This document shows, piece after piece, positions 18,143 to 30,365 of a DNA stretch of 64,000 nucleotides. The DNA comes from DASRHD01 sp035485575 (GTDB taxonomy: Bacteria; Verrucomicrobiota; Verrucomicrobiia; Opitutales; Opitutaceae). The stretch covers positions 1 through 64,000 of the forward strand of contig DATHNW010000001.1 in the NCBI GenBank assembly GCA_035485575.1, given 5' to 3'. The notes under the pieces were generated by a model, which was given only the letters and a program-made list of their open reading frames with translations, was not told the DNA's origin and did no database searches. Both the position numbers and the translations under genes were made by a program. Positions within the stretch are counted from its first letter, which is position 1. Each line of letters starts with the position of its first letter.

Positions 18143-20380
18143 ATGAACCATCCGACCCGTGCCTTCATTGCACTCAAGCTATTCGCCGCATTCGTTTTTG
18201 CCGCGCTGCTGACCGCGAGGGCCGAGCCGGCGCCGCCCATCGACTGGCCGGCCTTTCTCGCCCGCGAAGACCTGGTCTGGACGAAGGTTCCCGCCGTTTG
18301 GGAAGAGGCGCCCTTCATCGGCAATGGCAATCTCGGTGCGGCCATCTTCACCCAGGCTGGCGCGCTGGCCTGGGAAATCAACCGCACCGACGTTTACCAC
18401 GCTGATTCGCGCTACCCGATCGGCCGCGTCGCCCTGCACACCGCCGGCGCCGTCACCGGGGGAGACCTGCGGCTCGATCTGTGGAATGCCGAGGCACGCG
18501 GCACGCTGCGCACCGATCGCGGCGAAGTGCGCTGGCGGTCGTTCACCGCCACCCAGCCGTCGGTCATCGCCCTCGAACTCGAAGGCACGAAGGACGAACG
18601 CGACGTTGATGTCACCTGGATTCCCGCATTGGCGCGCCCGCCACGCAGTGTTCATAGCAAGCTCCCCTTCGGCCCGGAAGATCTGCACCCGCCGCAAACC
18701 GTGCACACGACGGGTGACGGCCTGACCAGCACGGAGCGTTTCATCGGCGGCGGTGCCTTCGCCGTCGTGCTCAAGCACGTCCCCGGCATCGGTGGAAAAA
18801 AGATCATCTACGTCAGCATCGGTCGCGGTGAGACAGAGGAGGCCGCGCTCGCTGATGCTAATGCCGCCATGGATCAGGCATTCGCTCTTGGCCCCGCAAA
18901 ACTGACCGAAGGCCACCGCGCATGGTGGCACGCGTTTTACCCGGCGAGTTTTCTCTCGATTCCCGATGCGCGGCTCGAGGCGTTTTACTGGATTCAAATC
19001 TACAAGCTCGGCTCAGCCATGCGGCCCGACGGCCCGATTCTCGACCTCATGGGCCCGTGGTTTCACGATACGCCCTGGCCGCGCATCTGGTGGAATCTCA
19101 ACGCACAACTCACCTACTCACCCCTCTTCACCGCCAACCGCCTGCCGCTGGCCGAGTCGCTTTTCGGCGCGCTGGACCGCCACCGCCAGCAGCTCATCGA
19201 CAATGTCCCGCCCTCGCTCCGCCCCGAGGCCGCCGCCATCGGCCGCACCTCCGACCAGGCTCTTTCCTCCCCGGTCAACCTTGCCACGGCGAAAGGCGAC
19301 TCCGGCCATGAAATAGGCAACCTGCCGTGGGTGATGTTTCTTTACTGGGAATATTACCGCTACCAGATGGACGATACGATCCTGCGCGACCGCGTACTGC
19401 CGCTGCTCAGCCGCACGGTCGGCCACTACCTCGCCTATGTCGAAAAAGATGCGGACGGGCATTATCATCTGCCACCGACGTTTTCCCCCGAGCTCGCGCT
19501 CGTGCCCGACTGCAACTACGACCTCGCGCTGCTGCGCTGGGGCTTGCAAACGCTCATCGCCAGCTGCGAGCATCTGCACCTCGACGACCCTCACCTGCCG
19601 CGCTGGCGAGAGGTGCTCGCGAATCTCACGCCGTTCCCCGCCGACGCCAACGGCCTCATGGTCGGCCGCGACCGGCCGTTGCGCGAATCGCACCGCCATT
19701 ATTCGCACCTGCTCGCGATTTACCCACTGCATCTCCTCACGCCGGATGTGTCCGCCGATCGCGCCTTGATCGAGGCTTCGCTGCACAACTGGGACAGTCG
19801 CGAGGAAAAATTTCGTGGATTTTCCTACACCGGCGCCGCTTCGATGTATGCGCTGCTCGGCGACGGCGACACCGCCCTCGACCGCCTGCACCGGCTGCTC
19901 GACCGCGTCATCAAGCCCAACACACTTTACACCGAAGCCGGCCCGGTCATCGAGACTCCGCTCTCGGCGGCCACCAGCCTGCAGGAAATGCTGCTCCAAA
20001 GCTGGGGCGGAAAACTTCGGGTCTTTCCCGCGATTCCCGCGGCCTGGCAGGACGTCGCGTTTGGCACCTTGCGCGCCGAAGGGGCCTTTCTGGTCAGCGC
20101 CGTGCGGCACGATGGGCAAACCGCGTGGGTGCGCATCGAAAGCCTCGCCGGCGCGCCCTGCCGGATAATCATGCCCGGCTGGAAAGACGCCGTGATCCGC
20201 GCGGACTCTCCCGGCGAAAAAACCGCGATTGCCCGTGAGGCAGACGGCGGTTTTGCTCTGTCGCTGCCCAAGGGCGCGTGGGTCGTGCTCGCGCCCTCCA
20301 CCGATGCGCCGCTGCCCGGCCTCGCGCCAGTCGAAACGCCCGCCGCCGCGCAAAATCCCTATCCCATGCACTATAAGTAA
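18143..20380 (+). CDS. Secreted GH95-like glycoside hydrolase
   Basis: 745-aa protein with a signal peptide (hydrophobic LKLFAAFVFAALLTARA). An N-terminal beta domain (PFIGNGNLGAAIF, EINRTDVYHAD) is followed by an (alpha/alpha)6 catalytic-type domain with MGPWFHDTPWPRIWWNLNAQL near residue 295 and RESHRHYSHLLAIYPLHLL near 515, then a beta C-terminal domain. This layout matches GH95 (alpha-L-fucosidase/alpha-L-galactosidase) and relatives. Neighbours act on pectin, so an exo-acting side-chain hydrolase is likely. The exact family and linkage are uncertain. Confidence 0.78.
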   Translation: MNHPTRAFIALKLFAAFVFAALLTARAEPAPPIDWPAFLAREDLVWTKVPAVWEEAPFIGNGNLGAAIFTQAGALAWEINRTDVYHADSRYPIGRVALHTAGAVTGGDLRLDLWNAEARGTLRTDRGEVRWRSFTATQPSVIALELEGTKDERDVDVTWIPALARPPRSVHSKLPFGPEDLHPPQTVHTTGDGLTSTERFIGGGAFAVVLKHVPGIGGKKIIYVSIGRGETEEAALADANAAMDQAFALGPAKLTEGHRAWWHAFYPASFLSIPDARLEAFYWIQIYKLGSAMRPDGPILDLMGPWFHDTPWPRIWWNLNAQLTYSPLFTANRLPLAESLFGALDRHRQQLIDNVPPSLRPEAAAIGRTSDQALSSPVNLATAKGDSGHEIGNLPWVMFLYWEYYRYQMDDTILRDRVLPLLSRTVGHYLAYVEKDADGHYHLPPTFSPELALVPDCNYDLALLRWGLQTLIASCEHLHLDDPHLPRWREVLANLTPFPADANGLMVGRDRPLRESHRHYSHLLAIYPLHLLTPDVSADRALIEASLHNWDSREEKFRGFSYTGAASMYALLGDGDTALDRLHRLLDRVIKPNTLYTEAGPVIETPLSAATSLQEMLLQSWGGKLRVFPAIPAAWQDVAFGTLRAEGAFLVSAVRHDGQTAWVRIESLAGAPCRIIMPGWKDAVIRADSPGEKTAIAREADGGFALSLPKGAWVVLAPSTDAPLPGLAPVETPAAAQNPYPMHYK

Positions 20381-20392
20381 TCTCTGTTTCCC

Positions 20393-21754
20393 ATGCCAAC
20401 CTCACGCTTCCACCGTTCTCTTTGTTTCATGCTCGCACTGGCCGGCGCCATCGCCGCTCGCGCCGACGGACCCTACCTGAGCCGCGACAATCCCGAGGCG
20501 GCCAGCGATACGCACGAGGGCCGCTACCCCGCGCCCTACCAAAAACCCACTCCCGCGGAAATCACCGCCGTGATGCAGAGTGTGCGCGTACACGCCGACG
20601 ACCCGAACCAGCTCCGCGTCATCAATACGAAGACCAAGCAGGAAATCACCGATTTCTCCACGCCCAATCCCGACGCCTTCGCCAGTCCCGGCGGCTATCC
20701 GACCGGAGTGCTCCACGCCGGTATGCTGCTCGCCGGCGAGGTGACGGGCGACAAGGCCTTCACCGACTTCACCGCACGCCGGTTCCAGTTCATCGCCGAC
20801 CGTCTGCCCTATTTCGAGGCGCTCGCCGCCAAATCCGGCCTGAAGACAAACGCCTTTCACAGTTTTCTCGCGCCCGGCTCGCTCGACGCCTGCGGCGCCT
20901 GGGGAGCGGCACTCATCAAAGCACGCCTCGCCGGTGTCGGCCCCGACCTCAAGACCGTCATCGATCGCTACGCCGAATATGTCAGCCACGGGCAGTTCCG
21001 CCTCACCGACGGCACGCTCGCCCGCCATTCGCCGCAGGCGGAATCGCTCTGGGGTGACGACATGTACATGGGCATCCCGATCCTTGCGCAAATGGGCAAG
21101 CTCACCGGCGATACCCGTTACTACGATGACGCCGTCCGCCAGGTGTTGCAGTTTTCCGCCCGCCTTTTCGACGAACAAAAAGGCCTCTTCGCCCATGGCT
21201 GGAGCGCCAATACCGCCGACAACAATCCCGAATTTTTCTGGGGCCGCGCCAATGGCTGGTGCATGATGGCGATGGTCGAGCTCCTCAGCGTGCTGCCCGA
21301 GAATCATCCTGGCCGCGACCAGATCCTGAAAATCCTGCGCGCGCAGATCAGGGGCGTTGCGCAACTCCAGTCCGCCAACGGTCTCTGGCACCAGCTGCTC
21401 GACCGGCCCGATTCCTATCTCGAGACCTCATGCTCGGCCATGTTCACCTTCAGCATCGCCCGCGCCATCAACCGCGGCTGGATCAGCGCTGCGGCCTTCG
21501 GCGCGGTTGCACAGGCCGGCTGGAACGGCGTCACCACGCGTGTCACGCCCGAAGGCGCGGTCGAGGGCGTCTGCGTCGGCACCAATTACGCCACCGACGC
21601 CATGTATTATTACAATCGTCCCGCACATGACGACGTGCACGGCTACGGCCCGGTCCTGCTGGCCGGGGCCGAGATGATCCGCTTGGTGAACAATCCGCAC
21701 GTCGACATCCACTATGTCCGCGGCGGTCCCTACATCTTCACCGACAAACCCTGA
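20393..21754 (+). CDS. GH105 unsaturated rhamnogalacturonyl hydrolase
   Basis: 453-aa secreted (alpha/alpha)6-barrel enzyme with signal peptide FMLALAGAIAARA. Removes the terminal unsaturated uronic acid from oligosaccharides made by rhamnogalacturonan or pectate lyases. Family marks: SLDACGAWGAALIKA, then ESLWGDDMYMGIPILAQMG with the catalytic-region Asp, then FWGRANGWCMMAMVELL (WGRxNGW hallmark) near residue 283, and SYLETSCSAMFTFSIARAI. It starts 12 bp after the GH95-like gene and 9 bp before the GH28 gene, an operon for pectin breakdown. Confidence 0.92.
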   Translation: MPTSRFHRSLCFMLALAGAIAARADGPYLSRDNPEAASDTHEGRYPAPYQKPTPAEITAVMQSVRVHADDPNQLRVINTKTKQEITDFSTPNPDAFASPGGYPTGVLHAGMLLAGEVTGDKAFTDFTARRFQFIADRLPYFEALAAKSGLKTNAFHSFLAPGSLDACGAWGAALIKARLAGVGPDLKTVIDRYAEYVSHGQFRLTDGTLARHSPQAESLWGDDMYMGIPILAQMGKLTGDTRYYDDAVRQVLQFSARLFDEQKGLFAHGWSANTADNNPEFFWGRANGWCMMAMVELLSVLPENHPGRDQILKILRAQIRGVAQLQSANGLWHQLLDRPDSYLETSCSAMFTFSIARAINRGWISAAAFGAVAQAGWNGVTTRVTPEGAVEGVCVGTNYATDAMYYYNRPAHDDVHGYGPVLLAGAEMIRLVNNPHVDIHYVRGGPYIFTDKP

Positions 21755-21763
21755 TCGGCCTGC

Positions 21764-23176
21764 ATGAAACCAGCCTCACTCCGCCGGGTTTTGCTCTGTT
21801 TGCTGCTGTCGGCCGCCCCGGCCGTGATTCATGCCGCCGCGCCGCCCGACGACTGGAGCGCGATAGACGTGATCCTGAAGCGCATCGTGCCGCCGGTGTT
21901 TCCCGCGCATAATTTTCCCATCACCGATTTCGGCGCAGTGGGCGACGGCAAGACCGACTGCCACGCCGCCATCGCCAAGGCCATCGAGGCGTGCACGCAG
22001 GCCGGCGGCGGCCACGTCGTCGTGCCCGCCGGCCTGTTTTTCTGCGATGGGCCGGTCCACCTGAAAAGCAATGTCGACCTGCATCTTTCCTCCGGCGCCA
22101 CCCTCGGCTTCGGCGCCGACCCCGCGCATTACCTGCCGGCCGTGCTCACGCGCTACGAGGGCACGCTGCTCTACGGCCACTCACCGCGCATCTACGCCTA
22201 TCGCGCAACCAATGTCGCCGTTACCGGCCGCGGAATCATCGACGGCAACGCCCGCGAAACGTTCGCACTGCTCAAGGCCTCCAAGGAAAAAGGCTCCCCC
22301 GCCGAGCTCCGCAAAATGGGCACAGAAGGCGTGCCGGTGGACCAGCGCCTGTTCGGCGGGGGCCGCTGGCTGCGGCCCAGCCTCCTCCAGCCGTTCGACT
22401 GCCTGAACGTCCTGATCGAGGGCGTGACCCTGCGCGACTCGACCTTCTGGTGTGTGCACCCCGTGTTCTGCCGCAATGTCACCGTGCGCGGCATCACCGT
22501 GGACAGCATGAACGCCAACAATGACGGCTGCGATCCCGACTCGTGCGCCGACGTGCTGATCGAAGACTGCGATTTCCACACCGGCGACGACTCCATCGCC
22601 ATCAAGTCCGGTCGCGACGAGGACGGCTGGAAGGCCGCCCGCCCGTCGGAAAACATCGTGATTCGCCACTGCACGATGCGCTCGCGCTGGAGCGCCCTCT
22701 GCATCGGCAGTGAGATGTCCGGCGGCGTCCGCAATGTCTTCATGGAGGACTGCCGCCTCGCCGGCGTCGCCTCGGCGTTTTATTTCAAGGGCAACCTCGA
22801 CCGCGGCGGCGTGGTCGAGCACGTGCGCGCGCGGCGCATCACAGCCGACGCAGTGCGCGAGGCATTCGTGCGCTTCGAGACGAGCTATCATGGCTACCGC
22901 GGCGGGAACTATCCGCCCGCCTTTCATGATTTTGTGCTCGAGGATCTGACCTGCAGCCAGGGCGGCGCCTACGGCATTTACCTCGAAGGCGTGGCCGCCG
23001 CGCCGATCCGCGACGTCACCGTGCGCCATGCAATCATCGGGACAGCCAAGGCGTCGCTCTGGCTGCGCCGGGTCGAGAACATCCATTTCGAAAACGTCAA
23101 AATCAACGGCACCACACTGCCCGACAATCCTCCGCCCACCCCCGATGAGGAAAAGAAACTCCACATCAGCACCTGA
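21764..23176 (+). CDS. GH28 polygalacturonase/rhamnogalacturonase-type enzyme
   Basis: 470-aa secreted right-handed beta-helix glycosidase (signal LLCLLLSAAPAVIHAA). The N-terminal strand FPITDFGAVGDGKTDC is classic. Catalytic motifs: NDGCDPDSC (NxD) near residue 250 and GDDSIAIKSGRDEDG near 280. The third GH28 motif, normally GHG before IGSE, reads SALCIGSEMSGGVRN, so the usual His is absent. Cleaves pectic galacturonan or rhamnogalacturonan if active. It overlaps the following esterase gene by 32 bp when that gene starts at 23145. Confidence 0.9.
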   Translation: MKPASLRRVLLCLLLSAAPAVIHAAAPPDDWSAIDVILKRIVPPVFPAHNFPITDFGAVGDGKTDCHAAIAKAIEACTQAGGGHVVVPAGLFFCDGPVHLKSNVDLHLSSGATLGFGADPAHYLPAVLTRYEGTLLYGHSPRIYAYRATNVAVTGRGIIDGNARETFALLKASKEKGSPAELRKMGTEGVPVDQRLFGGGRWLRPSLLQPFDCLNVLIEGVTLRDSTFWCVHPVFCRNVTVRGITVDSMNANNDGCDPDSCADVLIEDCDFHTGDDSIAIKSGRDEDGWKAARPSENIVIRHCTMRSRWSALCIGSEMSGGVRNVFMEDCRLAGVASAFYFKGNLDRGGVVEHVRARRITADAVREAFVRFETSYHGYRGGNYPPAFHDFVLEDLTCSQGGAYGIYLEGVAAAPIRDVTVRHAIIGTAKASLWLRRVENIHFENVKINGTTLPDNPPPTPDEEKKLHIST

Positions 23177-24455
23177 GATCTGCACGCGCGGCCGGCTGGT
23201 CGGCTTTTTTATCGCCGCCCTGCTCGCCTGCCCGCACGTCCGTGCGACCAATTACGACGAATCGAAAGCCGGTGTGTACACGCTGCCCGATCCGCTCGTG
23301 CTGCAAAACGGCGAACCCGTGCGCGACGCCACGACGTGGTTCAATCTGCGCCGGCCGGAGATACTGAAACTTTACCAGGAAAACATCCACGGCCGCAGCC
23401 CGCCTCGGCCGGCGGAGATGACGTTTCAGGTCTTCGACGAGGACCGCCACGCGCTCGGCGGCCAGGCGATCCGCAAGCAGGTCACGATCAATTTCTTTGG
23501 CCCCGCCGGCGGACCGAAGACGGACCTGCTGATTTACCTGCCCGCCCATGCCCCCGGCCCCGTGCCCGTGTTTCTTTGTCTGAGCTTCAATCCCATCGAC
23601 CAGGTTGCCTCCGACCCGGCGATCCGGCTCGAGACTTCGTGGGATCGCAAAACCCTCACGCAGCATCCCGACACCGAGCAGGACCGCGGTCATGCGAAGA
23701 ACTGGCCGATCGAAAAAATCATCTCACGCGGTTATGGTCTCGCGGTCATCTATTATTGCGACATCGAGCCCGACCTGCCCGGCGGCGCTGGACTGAAATA
23801 CGGTGTGCGCGCGCACTACCTCAAGGCCGGCCAGGCCGAACCCGCGCCCGATGAATGGGGCGCGGTCGCCGCCTGGGCCTGGGGCCTGAGTCGCGGACTG
23901 GACTATCTGGAAACCGACCGCGACGTGGACAGAAAACACGTCATCGCGCTCGGACAATCACGGCTGGGCAAGACCGTGCTTTGGGCCGGCGCGCAGGACA
24001 CACGCTTCGCCCTGGTGGTGGCCAGCTGCTCAGGCGAAATGGGCGCCGCGCTCAGCCGCCGCGATTACGGCGAGACGGTGGACGACATGGTGCGCACCTT
24101 TCCCTACCAATTTTCCGCCAACTTCCGGTCGTACGCGCATCATTGGAACGACCTTCCGGTGGACTCGCATCTACTGATCTCGCTGATCGCGCCGCGTCCG
24201 CTTTTTCTCAACACCGGCAGCCTCGACCTGTGGTCCGATCCGCGCGGCGAATTTCTCGCGGCAGTCGCCGCCGGGCCGGTTTACAAGCTGCTCGGCGGCG
24301 AAGGACTCGGCACCGCTGAGATGCCGCCGCTCGACACGCCGGTCATGCGCGGCCTGATCGGCTTCCACTGCCACACCGGCAAGCACGAGATCCTCGTCTC
24401 CGACTGGGACAAGTTTCTCGATTTCGCCGACCTGCATCTGAAGGGCAAAAATTGA
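23145..24455 (+). CDS. CE15-type (glucuronoyl) esterase
   Basis: 436-aa alpha/beta hydrolase with a signal-like segment LVGFFIAALLACPHVRA. The nucleophile elbow ALGQSRLGKTVLWAGA (GxSRxGK, Ser near residue 265) is the CE15 hallmark, and the catalytic His is probably in FHCHTGKHEI near the C terminus. CE15 enzymes cleave esters of glucuronic acid (lignin-carbohydrate) and some bacterial members act on methyl-uronates. The ATG at 23145 gives a plausible signal peptide but overlaps GH28 and lacks a clear ribosome-binding site, so the exact start is uncertain. Operonic with the upstream pectin genes. Confidence 0.85.
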   Translation: MRKRNSTSAPEICTRGRLVGFFIAALLACPHVRATNYDESKAGVYTLPDPLVLQNGEPVRDATTWFNLRRPEILKLYQENIHGRSPPRPAEMTFQVFDEDRHALGGQAIRKQVTINFFGPAGGPKTDLLIYLPAHAPGPVPVFLCLSFNPIDQVASDPAIRLETSWDRKTLTQHPDTEQDRGHAKNWPIEKIISRGYGLAVIYYCDIEPDLPGGAGLKYGVRAHYLKAGQAEPAPDEWGAVAAWAWGLSRGLDYLETDRDVDRKHVIALGQSRLGKTVLWAGAQDTRFALVVASCSGEMGAALSRRDYGETVDDMVRTFPYQFSANFRSYAHHWNDLPVDSHLLISLIAPRPLFLNTGSLDLWSDPRGEFLAAVAAGPVYKLLGGEGLGTAEMPPLDTPVMRGLIGFHCHTGKHEILVSDWDKFLDFADLHLKGKN

Positions 24456-24525
24456 GCACACGCGCGGTTTTCACTGATTTGAAATAATGCGTCACATCGC
24501 ATAGCATTGCGGCGTCCTGTTCATC

Positions 24526-26409
24526 ATGCGCCCCCGCTGCTTTCCGTGTTTTGCCCTTTTCTTGTTCGCGGGCACCGCCGTCCTGCCCGCCGCGCCCGCG
24601 CCCGACCGCATCGCGGTGCTCGAGGGCTATGTGCAGGCCCAACTGATCAAACTTGATCGCTCCCTCGCCGCGCCCCGCCCCCAGCCCACGGTGCGCGACC
24701 TCAGCCATGCGGCGCTCGCCAGCCTGATCCTCGGCCAGCCGCCCGCGCGGGCCGAAAATTATTTACGGTGCGTTTTCGCGCTGCAGAACATGGACCCATC
24801 GTCGCCCGATTTCGGCAACGTTCCCTGGCAGCAGAACCATCCGGCGATTCGCGATGCCAACGCCATCGAATTTACGATGGAGCCGGTCGGGGCGATTTTC
24901 CTGCTCTTCGGCGAAAAGCTTCCGCCGGATTTCCGCGCCGAGGCCCGCCCGCATCTCACCGCCGCGCTGGCCGCGATTCACCGGCATCAGGTCAAGGTCA
25001 CCTACACCAACATCTTTCTGATGAAGCTCGCCAACCTGCTCGCGCTCGGCGCGGCGCTGGACGACTCAGCCGCGCGCACCGAGGGCATGGCCATGCTCGA
25101 CGAATTCATCCGTCACACCCGCGCGAATGGCATCAGCGAATTTGCCAGCCCCACCTATTCCGCCGTGCAAATGAGCGGGCTCGAGCTGCTCGTCAACACC
25201 GAGCGCGACCCGGCCGTGCGCGCCAAAGTCCGCGCGCTGCTCGCCTATTTCTGGACCGACCTCGCCGCCGATTATTATGCACCCACGGGCGTCCTCGCGG
25301 GCGCCCACAGCCGCGTATATGATTTTCTCACGACCGATGACAACGTGAACCAGCTCTACTACCGCGCCGGCCTGCGCGAGGCCGCACCGCCGCCGTTGCT
25401 CATGAACGACCAGGTGCTCATCTGGGCCAACGCCCGGCTCGCGGGTTATGCCCCGCCCGCCCTCGCGCTCGACCTGGCCCGCCAACCCGCTCGCCTCGTG
25501 CGGGCCCGCTACGGCGACGCACCCGGCCAGGACCGCACGCTTTGCATCACGCCCCATTTCGCCCTCGGCAGCGCCAGCACTTTCGCCGGCCTGCAATCAC
25601 GCGCGCTCAGTGTCATTCTCGGCGCGCGGCCCGGGCTGCCCTTCATCACTTTCGCTTCCGACATCCATGAATCGCCTTACGGCAAAATCCGGGTGGTCGG
25701 TTCCGATGGCCACGCCAAGCCGCGCGTGCTCATGTCCACCCTGGCCAGCGTGCAGGAAAATAGCACCGTGCTCGCCCTCCTTGACCTCGCACCGGCCTTG
25801 CGCGCCGAAAAGGGCGAAGTCGCCTCCGTCGCCACCAGCCTCGTCGTGCCGCTGCAGGCTGAACGCCTCGCGCTCGACAACACGCCGCTCGATCTCGCGG
25901 CAAAAACTCCCCGGCCAGTCGCACTTGGCTCCGTGCTTGTCGTGCGCGAAGGCGGTGCAGCTGTGGCCGTGCGGGTGTTCGCCGCCGACGCCCTCGATGG
26001 CTCGCCAGCCGCAATCGAATTCAAGACCGATGGCGCCGAATGGGGAGCAGGCCGCCTCGCGATTTACCATTATCGCGGCCCGCCCAAAAAACTTTCACCC
26101 AAAAATCCCGTTCGCGTCGGCGTGCTCGTGCTGGCCGGGGACTGCCCGGACGCCCCCGCCGAAGCCGCGCTGGTCGCACGCGTGAAGTCCGCCGACATTT
26201 CCTCGCAGGTCGAAGACAGCGTGTGGACGGCCACCGTGAAGCTGGCCGGCGAAGCGCCGCACACCCTTGAGGCTGCCCTCGATTTTTCTACGCACACCTC
26301 CACCGGCCGGAAAATCGACGGCCGGCCTTTTGTGCCGCCGCGTTTCACCGTCAACGGCCGCGACCTGGCCGCCGAATTGCTGGATGCAGCGCCACTTGCA
26401 ACACCGTGA
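24526..26409 (+). CDS. Large secreted protein of unknown function
   Basis: 627 aa with a signal peptide (CFPCFALFLFAGTAVLPAA). I do not recognise the family. Residues about 25-330 look all-helical with repeated amphipathic helices (FTMEPVGAIFLLFGEKL, NIFLMKLANLLALGAALDDS), suggesting an (alpha/alpha) toroid like those of polysaccharide lyases or heparinase-type enzymes; residues about 340-620 look beta-rich. ANGISEFASPTYSAVQMSGLELL is a candidate active-site segment. It lies 70 bp after the CE15 gene on the same strand, so a role in polysaccharide use is plausible but unproven. Confidence 0.75.
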   Translation: MRPRCFPCFALFLFAGTAVLPAAPAPDRIAVLEGYVQAQLIKLDRSLAAPRPQPTVRDLSHAALASLILGQPPARAENYLRCVFALQNMDPSSPDFGNVPWQQNHPAIRDANAIEFTMEPVGAIFLLFGEKLPPDFRAEARPHLTAALAAIHRHQVKVTYTNIFLMKLANLLALGAALDDSAARTEGMAMLDEFIRHTRANGISEFASPTYSAVQMSGLELLVNTERDPAVRAKVRALLAYFWTDLAADYYAPTGVLAGAHSRVYDFLTTDDNVNQLYYRAGLREAAPPPLLMNDQVLIWANARLAGYAPPALALDLARQPARLVRARYGDAPGQDRTLCITPHFALGSASTFAGLQSRALSVILGARPGLPFITFASDIHESPYGKIRVVGSDGHAKPRVLMSTLASVQENSTVLALLDLAPALRAEKGEVASVATSLVVPLQAERLALDNTPLDLAAKTPRPVALGSVLVVREGGAAVAVRVFAADALDGSPAAIEFKTDGAEWGAGRLAIYHYRGPPKKLSPKNPVRVGVLVLAGDCPDAPAEAALVARVKSADISSQVEDSVWTATVKLAGEAPHTLEAALDFSTHTSTGRKIDGRPFVPPRFTVNGRDLAAELLDAAPLATP

Positions 26410-26466
26410 CGCCCGGCCGAAACTTTTTATTTGGCAAATGCGCCGTTCTGCCCTTTTCCTGAACCC

Positions 26467-26709
26467 ATGGCCCAGTCCGAACAAAAGCTCGTCACACCCG
26501 CCAGCCTCGCCGTCGACGCGGTGCTCACTCTGGCCGTCTTCGTTTATTTCCTGCTCATCCTGCGCTCGCACGTGCAATCCGAGAACCCGAAATGGATTTA
26601 TATCTGGGCGGCTTACGGTTCGGCGTGCCTGACCGGAGTGTTCTGGCTAGCGCTGCAGATGTTCCGGGTTGTCCTGCGCTTCCAGCGCGACAACTCGGCG
26701 AAGAAGTAA
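26467..26709 (+). CDS. Small two-helix membrane protein, unknown
   Basis: 80-aa protein with two predicted membrane helices (ASLAVDAVLTLAVFVYFLLIL and WAAYGSACLTGVFWLALQMF) and a basic C terminus (RVVLRFQRDNSAKK), so probably N-in/C-in in the inner membrane. The ATG at 26467 is the natural start; a 12-codon extension is possible. It lies 57 bp after the large secreted protein. No family recognised. Confidence 0.72.
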   Translation: MAQSEQKLVTPASLAVDAVLTLAVFVYFLLILRSHVQSENPKWIYIWAAYGSACLTGVFWLALQMFRVVLRFQRDNSAKK

Positions 26710-26711
26710 CC

Positions 26712-26730
26712 CGCGGCGCGGCCGCGTTTC
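26712..26730 (+). terminator. Possible weak terminator hairpin
   Basis: CGCGGC-GCG-GCCGCG followed by TTT, 3 bp after the stop of the small membrane protein and upstream of ppdK. The stem is perfect but the T-run is short. Confidence 0.35.
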
Positions 26731-26856
26731 CTCCCGGGTGTAAAAATCACCGCTGACCGCCTTTTGCGCCGTTGACACCTTCGGCGGCGGGATGCTTGCC
26801 TTGGCTTTTGCGCGCCTGCGCGCCCCGTTACTTTTCAACCCTACGCACTCGATACC

Positions 26857-29637
<2,781 letters not shown>

Positions 29638-29663
29638 TTCGGTTCCATCGTTCTCCTTCGCAA

Positions 29664-29691
29664 ACCCTGCCGGAAATCCGGCGGGGTTTTT
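29664..29691 (+). terminator. Rho-independent terminator of ppdK
   Basis: Stem CCCTGCCGG / CCGGCGGGG with an AAAT loop, followed by TTTTTGCTTTTTT, beginning 27 bp after the ppdK stop. Confidence 0.88.
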
Positions 29692-29723
29692 GCTTTTTTG
29701 GCCGGTGCGGACATCCTGTCTGC

Positions 29724-30227
29724 ATGCCTCCGACCCAGTCTCCGCCCATCGATGCGGGCGTCCGCATCGGCCACGTCCACCTCAAGGTCGCGGACCTCGA
29801 CCGCGCCCTCGCCTTCTACTGCGGCGTGCTCGGCTTCCAGCTCATGCAGCGCTTCGGCTCGCAAGCCGCGTTCGTTTCCGCCGGCGGCTACCACCATCAT
29901 ATCGGGCTCAACACCTGGGAAAGCCTGGGCGGGAAATCGCCCGCGCCCGGCACGACCGGACTTTACCATCTCGCCATCCTTTATCCCACGCGCCCCCTGC
30001 TGGCCGACGCACTGCGCCGCATCCGCAATGCCGGGATTCCCCTCGAGGGAGCATCCGACCATGGCGTGAGCGAGGCGCTCTATCTGCGCGATCTCGACGA
30101 GAACGGGGTGGAGCTCTACTGGGACCGTCCGCGCGAACAATGGCCGCGCTCGCCCGACGGCGGCATCGCCATGTTCACCCGCTCGCTCGACCTCGCTTCG
30201 CTGCTCGCAGAACCGGCCCAGCCATAA
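29724..30227 (+). CDS. VOC-family (glyoxalase/dioxygenase-like) protein
   Basis: 167-aa vicinal-oxygen-chelate protein: two beta-alpha-beta modules, the first beginning IGHVHLKVADLDRALAFYCGVLGF. Likely metal ligands are His in GHVHL, His in LYHLAILYP and Glu in DLDENGVELYWDRP. It resembles CatE-type catechol 2,3-dioxygenase single domains, but many such proteins are uncharacterised. It stands alone after the ppdK terminator. Start ATG at 29724. Confidence 0.85.
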   Translation: MPPTQSPPIDAGVRIGHVHLKVADLDRALAFYCGVLGFQLMQRFGSQAAFVSAGGYHHHIGLNTWESLGGKSPAPGTTGLYHLAILYPTRPLLADALRRIRNAGIPLEGASDHGVSEALYLRDLDENGVELYWDRPREQWPRSPDGGIAMFTRSLDLASLLAEPAQP

Positions 30228-30250
30228 ATTCTTCGTGCTTCTGCAGCGGC

Positions 30251-30285
30251 CAGTTTTAACGCCAAGGCGCGAAGCCGCAGAGATT
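30251..30285. repeat. Dispersed intergenic repeat (CGCCAAGGCGCGAAG type)
   Basis: AACGCCAAGGCGCGAAGCC followed by GCAGAG, in the gap between the VOC and SRPBCC genes. Related to the wording at 51903-51935 and 62455-62551 (complementary to 'cttcgcgtctttgcgc'). Confidence 0.5.
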
Positions 30286-30365
30286 CAAAACCTCTCCTTT
30301 CCTGGATTCCTGGCTTCCTACTTACACATGCCGTTTCTTTCCTCGCTTTTCCAACCGAAGTCAGC

